Shown here: piece by piece, positions 58,457 through 64,000 of the stretch
Position numbering within the stretch: the first letter of the stretch is position 1
How the letters are laid out: each line of letters starts with the position of its first letter
Assembly: GCA_036873135.1 (NCBI GenBank)
Contig: JAPTYO010000059.1
Location: 13,385,066-13,449,065 of the forward strand
DNA length: 64,000 nucleotides
Source: Clarkia xantiana subsp. parviflora
Lineage: Eukaryota > Streptophyta > Magnoliopsida > Myrtales > Onagraceae
Reading direction: 5' to 3'
The notes under the pieces: model-generated
Told to the model about the DNA's origin: nothing
The model's input: the letters and a program-made list of their open reading frames with translations, nothing else
Databases searched by the model: none
Position numbers and translations under genes: made by a program

Positions 58457-61094
58457 CTACGATGATTCAACAGATGATGCAGCGTCGTCCTTGTGCTTAA
58501 TCATACCTGAATCGACAAGAATGGGGATCTCTGCTGCGAGCCACGGAGCCAGTCCCAAGCAAAGTGCATGCGCTATCCCGAACCTAGGGCTGCCATATTT
58601 TTCATCCAATAATATCAAATAAGTCGAATAGTCTTCAAGATATCTACACTAGAGTAATCTCATACATCATAAGCAATATAGATAGAAGCCCAAATTATGC
58701 TCATACAAGATCTTATAAGTTAAGGAGAACAAGATTTAACATGAGTTTTTTAAGAGATAGATGGTGAACATAAAGTAAACCGAGAAACAACCCGGACTAC
58801 ATTTGCTCCTGGAATTAGAAATTACGTGAATGAGGAAATTTCTCATCCGTCTCATTACTCTACAAACTCTTCTAATTACGGATAAGCATATCAAAAAGTT
58901 ATCTTGGAGAAGCAATGGCAAAAAAAGTTTTACTAAGTTTTCAAGCAATGTTGCAGGCTAGATATCACTTATATACTACATACTAAACAGATTGAGATTT
59001 GTATTTTTAGTATAAAGGTTCTGCCAGGGGTATTAGTACTATACATGTGCCATGATTTATCTGTTTGGTAACTTAACTGTCTCTGATTAGGTCCCGTGAA
59101 TTTCGTAATTGGTTAATTTTGCAAGGTAACAAACACATTATATCTTGACTTCATTATTCTGATCACTACAACAGAACATTCCTCGATCAAATCATGGATG
59201 TGGAAGATTAGCAATTCTGGAAACACCAAACTGAAATCCTTGCAGATTATATTTGCATTCAGCTCAATTATACTCTATGAAGCTCTTATGCACAGCAAAG
59301 TAAAATAAAACTTTTCGTCCAAAAATCCAGAATTTCAATATCAGAAGTGAATTTCAATCAAACTGAAAACACCAAACTGAAATCCTTGCAGAAAATATTT
59401 GCATTCAGCTCTATTTTACTCTATGAAACTCTTATGCACATCAAAGTAAAAGTTTTCGTCCAAACATCCAGAATTTCATCATCAGAAGTGAATTTCAATC
59501 AATCTGAAAGCACCAAACTGATATCCTTGCAGATTATATTTGCATTCAGCTCAATTATACTCTATGAAGCTCTTATACACATCAAATTAAAAAAAAAATC
59601 GTCCAAAAATCCAGAATTTCAATATCAGAAGTGAATTTCAATCAAACTGAAATCCTTGCAGATTATATTTGCATTCAGCTCAATTATACTCAATGAAGCT
59701 CTCATGCACATCCAGTGTTGTCAAAGGCGAGCGCCTCGGCGCCTGGGGCGCTCGCCCGAGGCGATATCCGGCCTCCCTGCCTCAGTCTTGTCTGGGGCGG
59801 CTGCCTTCCCTGAGGCGCTCGCTTTATGACGCCTCAGCCGTAAGGCGTTGAAGCGTCGAGGCGCTCGCCTCCGTCGCCTTGCTGGGTTTTCAGACTTTGT
59901 TTGAATAGTAGGGACAGAGATGCCATAGAATGCCATGGAAGAAAAAGAAGAAGCAGACTCACTCTTGGAAGGAAGAAGAAGCACTGAAGAAAGTGACGAG
60001 GAGATGGCTGCAGCTAGGCGTTAATGGTGGCTGCTGCTAGGGTTTTATTAATAATAAGTTTTAAAAAATTGCAAAAAGGTCCCTAAGTTTAAGGTGGCTG
60101 CCAGACTGCTTTGAAAGAGCTAGGGTGTTTAGTTATAAGTTTTAAAAAATTGCAAAAAGGTACCTAGACTTATAATAGAGATTTAAATAGTTCACAAACT
60201 TGCTATTTTATTTATAATATGGCCCAAATTAGTAGTTTGCAGGACTAAAAGTTTAGAATAAAGAAAAAAAATAAAATAAAGTAAGAATGCCTTAATTTTC
60301 TTAAGTAATATATATTGTATTTTTATAGATGTTATAGTTATCTTAAGAATGTCGCCTTTTTCAATGAGGCGAGCGCCTCATTTTCGCCTCAAATTTGAGG
60401 CGATATTTGGCCTCGTCGCCTCAATTTGACAACATTGTGCACATCAAAGTAAAACTTTTAGTCCAAATATCAGAAGTGATTTTCAATCAAACTGAAATCC
60501 TTGCAGATTATATTGCATTCAACTCAATTATACTCTATGAAGCTCTCATGCACATCAAATTAAAACTTTTCATCCAATAATCCAGAATTTCAATATCAGA
60601 AGTGAGAGCTTCGAATTACCAATTTTTTGCCCAAAGCGGCTTGAAATGCACAGTCAAGCATATCTTTCCACCTCTATACATCTGCAGAAGCGGAGTCATG
60701 TCAGATATCACAAAATTCAGCAATTCACGAACATTCGAAGAATCAAACCCTAAAATTTCACCTTTTGTGTCTTTCCATCGATTTCGGGCAGCTCGAGTTC
60801 CGGCGCAGTAGCGGGGTAGGTGACCGGAATGTCGAACTGGAGATCGAACTCGTACTTGAGAAGGTTATGGACGTACCAACACTTGCCAGTCCATCGAGTG
60901 CCCTCAGGATTGGCGGCGGAGATGCGGAACCAGTCGTTGTCGTTGGATTTGTTCATCTGGGTATAGGCGATCAGGGACTTGTACTCCTCCTTCAACCTCT
61001 GGGTCCATGCAGCGCCGTCTCTCGGACCCGCCTTCACCGTCAGCAGAGGGATTTGGGTGAGGGTCGATTTGGTATTTGGATCCCAACCCTCCAT
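58457..61094 (-). CDS. UFC1: UFM1-conjugating enzyme UFC1 (E2-like)
   Basis: E2-like enzyme that takes the ubiquitin-fold modifier UFM1 from UBA5 and passes it to the UFL1 ligase; ufmylation acts mainly on ER-bound ribosomes. Minus-strand exons: 61094-60762, 60681-60620 and 58589-58457, GT-AG junctions, 175 residues. Exon 1 has [25 protein letters not shown], and [20 protein letters not shown]. Exon 2 reads [19 protein letters not shown], with the active-site Cys at about residue 119. Exon 3 supplies [20 protein letters not shown] and a basic/acidic tail. The start at 61094 was chosen because family N-termini begin shortly before the SxIPLLxxKAGPR block; the frame reaches 61241 but that extension does not resemble UFC1. 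Intron 2 is about 2.0 kb and full of repeats. Confidence 0.93.
59214..59712. repeat. Tandem repeats of about 130-146 bp in UFC1 intron 2
   Basis: ATCCTTGCAGATTATATTTG, then CTCAATTATACTCTATGAAG and CATCAAAGTAAAA recur at spacings of about 146, 141 and 129 bp (near 59236, 59382, 59523 and 59652). A fifth partial copy (60438-60600) continues after the hAT insertion, right up to exon 2. No coding capacity. Confidence 0.8.
59713..60437. mobile_element. Non-autonomous hAT element in UFC1 intron 2
   Basis: Left end CAGTGTTGTCAAAGGCGAGC, right end reverse complement CAATGTTGTCAAATTGAGGC. TGCACATC flanks both sides (59705-59712, 60438-60445), a perfect 8-bp hAT duplication. Many GAGGCG/CGCCTC motifs lie just inside both ends, as in subterminal transposase-binding zones. 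It interrupts one unit of the intronic tandem repeat. 725 bp; the GC-rich frames here are not genes. Confidence 0.9.
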
Positions 61095-62524
61095 TGCTAT
61101 GCCCAATTCTACGACTGGTTCCGGACAAAGAAGGGAATTTATCGATTTGGGACGAGAATGCAGGGGAAGGCTATGCCTTTGATTTTGGGTCGGAATCGAA
61201 TCAAATTTGTATACCCACCCTTCCATATAAAGTGCGTCCATAGGATATATTCGCTAGAAAGACGAATACTTTAGCCGAATATGACCGATAGTTCAATTTT
61301 TATTTTTTTTTTAATGGCCAACAATATTATCGTTATGCAATTAAGCCATTAGCCTTTTTCTTTCTTTGATATTTTGCAAGAACTTTTTTTTTCCCTCAAA
61401 TCAGATGGCATTGAAAAAAAAAAGTATCAACTACATGTTATATTGCTAATCGATATTCTAAATTTAAAATGTCGATAATCAGTGTCCCAAGTATTATATT
61501 TGTTGCTTGCCACTTTTTTTAAACTGACTTTGACATTAAACTTAGTGTTTTAAGCTATAAAAAACATCGAATTTTTTACTTTTAATAAAAGTATTTAATT
61601 TGTTACTTATGATTCAGACTTATTTAACGTTTAAAAAATGTTATTTGTTTCTTAAGAAAAAAAGTAAAATAATGAATGAATCTTATAATTAAGACTTTTT
61701 TTTTTTGCCAACTATAATTAAGACATCAATATTTTAAATCTGAAACTGCGTGTATTAACGTAGTCTATATAGTTTGAAACTGTTTTTAGTTGTTAATCCT
61801 AAATCACAACCGCTGTAAGTTTTAGTTTTCAGATAAGATAAGTCTTTTTTTGTAAAAACTTGATGTGATTAGGTGGTGCTTAATGCTTATCCGAGAAGGG
61901 TTGAATTGATAATTGTCTTTACCAGTCAAAATGCTCCAACTCACCTATTAAGATTGTAGTCCCATCTGTAATTTCTTTCCAACACATCTATACCATCTAA
62001 AATATTGTGGAAACCGATGCAAAAGGCATGGGGAATGGTCCCTGAGATCACTGTCTTTCCAGCGACAGCATGGCGGAATCATCGGCTGCTGCAGTCAACT
62101 CACTCCCATTCAAAATGTTTTATGTAAATCTCTCATATTTTCAAATCAACTTGCTCTAGCCTATACTGTGTAGACTTCCCCTTTCTCGCCAAACTGCAAA
62201 ACCTAACCCATCATTCTCTCTTTCTCCTTGTTTCCGAATTTTGGCTGCATTCTTCACTTTCAAACACGGCAAACGTTCAATTTCGTCCGACCAATTTCGA
62301 AATTCAGATAAAGCTGCTTCCTTTTCCTCGCTTTTTGATTATTGGTCGGGGTATTAACTAATTGGAAGAGTAAAGTTAGCAGCTTTTCCGCTCTGCATCT
62401 CCAAGAAGGTCGAATTTTGGAACTTTATATGTTCATCTGGAGATTCTGAGCTGAGGGAAGAGGTTTTAAGTGGATTTCATGCCAATTCAATCTTGAATTC
62501 GGAACATTTCGCGAACAATTCAAA
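61095..62524. other. Divergent upstream region between UFC1 (-) and CIPK8-like (+)
   Basis: Shared by two divergent promoters. 61420-61805 holds a decayed copy of the GGGTTAAGAACC-family repeat (AATTTAAAATGTCGATAATC, CTGTTTTTAGTTGTTAATCC). The CT-rich stretch from about 62160 is the likely leader of the kinase gene. Confidence 0.45.
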
Positions 62525-63748
62525 ATGGTGGTGAGGAAAGTAGGCAAGTACGAGGTGGGGAGGACGATTGGAGAGGGAACCTTTGCGAAAGTGAAGTTCG
62601 CGCAGAACACAGAGACCGGCGAGAGTGTCGCCATGAAGATTCTTGATCGCAGCACCATCATCAAGCACAAGATGATTGACCAGGTGATTCCAATTTCTTA
62701 CAAAATTGTTGCCTACAGATGTTTTTTTTTGGCTTTATAATATTGATTTATTTTCTATTTTTGGTATTTGATTGATGCTGCCTTGCTTATTTATGTGTAT
62801 ATATATATCCTGTATTGCACAGATCAAGAGGGAGATATCGATAATGAAGCTTGTACGCCATCCTTGCGTTGTTCGTCTCTACGAGGCATGGCAATTTGTT
62901 TAAAGCATTTTCCCATTGTTTAGTTTTATCTCAACTGCTCATAAAATTGTTTTCTGATTGATGATTGAACTTCCATTAGGTTCTTGCTAGCCGAACGAAG
63001 ATATATATCATCTTGGAGTTCATCACAGGTGGAGAACTATTTGACAAAATAGTAAGTTTCCCAGTTAGGAAGGGCTTTTCCATTAATGGGTTGTTTTGTT
63101 TCATTCTGTAATTTGTTAGTCTTGACAATGCAGGTTCATCACGGACGTCTTAGTGAAGCCGATGCTAAAAAATACTTTCAGCAACTTATTGACGGTGTAG
63201 ATTATTGCCACAGCAGAGGTGTTTTTCACAGAGACTTAAAGGTGGTTCATTTTGGTAATTGTCCAAAATTTGCTTAGATCCCGGACAATTCTAACTCTTC
63301 TTGTTTATGACAGCCTGAAAATCTGTTGCTCGACTCTCTCGGGAACTTAAAAATATCAGATTTTGGTCTTAGTGCCTTGCCTGAGCCTGTAAGGTTTCTT
63401 TGATGATTGGAATGCAATTTTAACTTTCACGACACTGTATCGAAAGAAAGGTTTATGAAATTCATTTTTTTTTGGAAAACTTTGATCAGGGAGTTACCTT
63501 ACTTCAGACGACATGTGGTACTCCGAATTATGTAGCACCGGAGGTAATCAAGCTATAATTTGCCGTCTAGCCGACTAATTTTTTGCAAAATTCTCATATT
63601 TTACTATATTTTTTCTCTTTAGGTACTCAGTCATAAGGGTTATAATGGAGCTGTGGCTGATGTATGGTCGTGTGGAGTTATCCTCTATGTTTTGTTAGCA
63701 GGATATCTCCCATTTGATGAACTTGATCTCTCCACATTGTACGGTAAG
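62525..63748 (+). CDS. CIPK8: CBL-interacting protein kinase, CIPK8-like (5' part)
   Basis: SnRK3-type Ser/Thr kinase activated by calcineurin B-like calcium sensors; CIPK8 relatives act in nitrate and salt responses. Seven exons lie in the window: 62525-62683, 62823-62885, 62980-63051, 63134-63241, 63314-63388, 63490-63543 and 63623-63748, coding for the first 219 residues. The rest, including the NAF/FISL motif, is past the end. [20 protein letters not shown] holds the glycine loop (GEGTFAKV), VAMKI has the catalytic Lys, HRDLKPEN is the catalytic loop, and [11 protein letters not shown]...[12 protein letters not shown] is the activation segment. The opening VVRKVGKYE and TGESVAMKI favour CIPK8 over SOS2/CIPK24. 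Intron 2 begins with GC (GAG|GCATGG) instead of GT. Confidence 0.9.
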
Positions 63749-64000
63749 GTATGATCATTCTTTGCACTTATATATATATATATATATACATATGTATAGG
63801 CTTTTCTTTTTAATTGTGAAGTTTCTAACATCATTAATAAGCTACTATATTTTTCATAAAACCCGAATTGACACGAAATGCATTTCTTTCATAAGCAGCA
63901 ATTTTGGATATTGACTTTGTAGTGTAAACCATAGTTACATTCACCACACCGTACTGTTTGTAAACCTTGAAGAAATGCAATGTCTATCTCAACAATTTTG
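63749..64000 (+). other. Intron 7 of the CIPK8-like gene, running off the window
   Basis: After the GTATGA donor no exon of the kinase family (expected to begin with an IDKAEFSCP-like sequence) is seen, so the intron continues beyond 64000. It contains a TATATA run near 63770-63790. Confidence 0.6.

Noticed and set aside
61095..61241. 49-residue N-terminal extension of UFC1
   Set aside because: UFC1 proteins begin close to the residue encoded at 61094; the extension has no family similarity.

Overview
The window is nuclear DNA of a flowering plant, most likely a eudicot. The evidence is split genes with GT-AG introns, plant-only protein families (GRF, PsbS, a CIPK kinase, a SUC4-type sucrose transporter), AT-rich intergenic DNA, and many plant-type transposons. 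Species cannot be told from the sequence. Exon joins below were worked out by hand from frame, splice signals and family knowledge; no search was run.

Layout. 1-13.5 kb is transposon-rich and without a convincing host gene: TCGAG-rich repeats, a complete CACTA element (3501-6807, 3-bp target duplication), a Harbinger-like MITE, a TRIM retrotransposon and a tRNA-derived SINE-like segment. 13.5-16.8 kb holds a growth-regulating factor (+) with its miR396 site. 16.8-22.9 kb is repeats plus a candidate two-copy C/D snoRNA gene (-) with a telo-box/site II promoter. Then follow a small DUF688-like gene (22.9 kb, +), a BSD-domain gene (25.6-29.0 kb, -), a bL9 organellar ribosomal protein gene (32.1-33.8 kb, -), a ZCF37-like membrane protein (35.9 kb, +), and xylulose kinase XK2 (39.4-42.8 kb, +). 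43-49 kb contains a chain of GC-rich hairpins, a Helitron-like 3' end, a broken Mutator-like transposase and a GC-rich hAT element. 50-64 kb is gene-dense: a SUC4-type sucrose transporter (+), PSBS (+), UFC1 (-) and the first seven exons of a CIPK8-like kinase (+), which runs off the window.

The host genes are unrelated housekeeping or physiology genes with their own promoters; no operon-like or pathway cluster was seen. The most regular non-gene structure is a set of long foldback elements with 9-bp target duplications (Mutator-like MITEs) at 20.6, 30.7 and 53.0 kb, probably also 24.4 and 54.8 kb. Several insertions are nested or sit in introns and gene ends. The signals most worth a second look are the hairpin chain at 43.05-43.34 kb, the paired snoRNA candidates at 18.6-18.9 kb, and a GC-AG intron in the CIPK gene.
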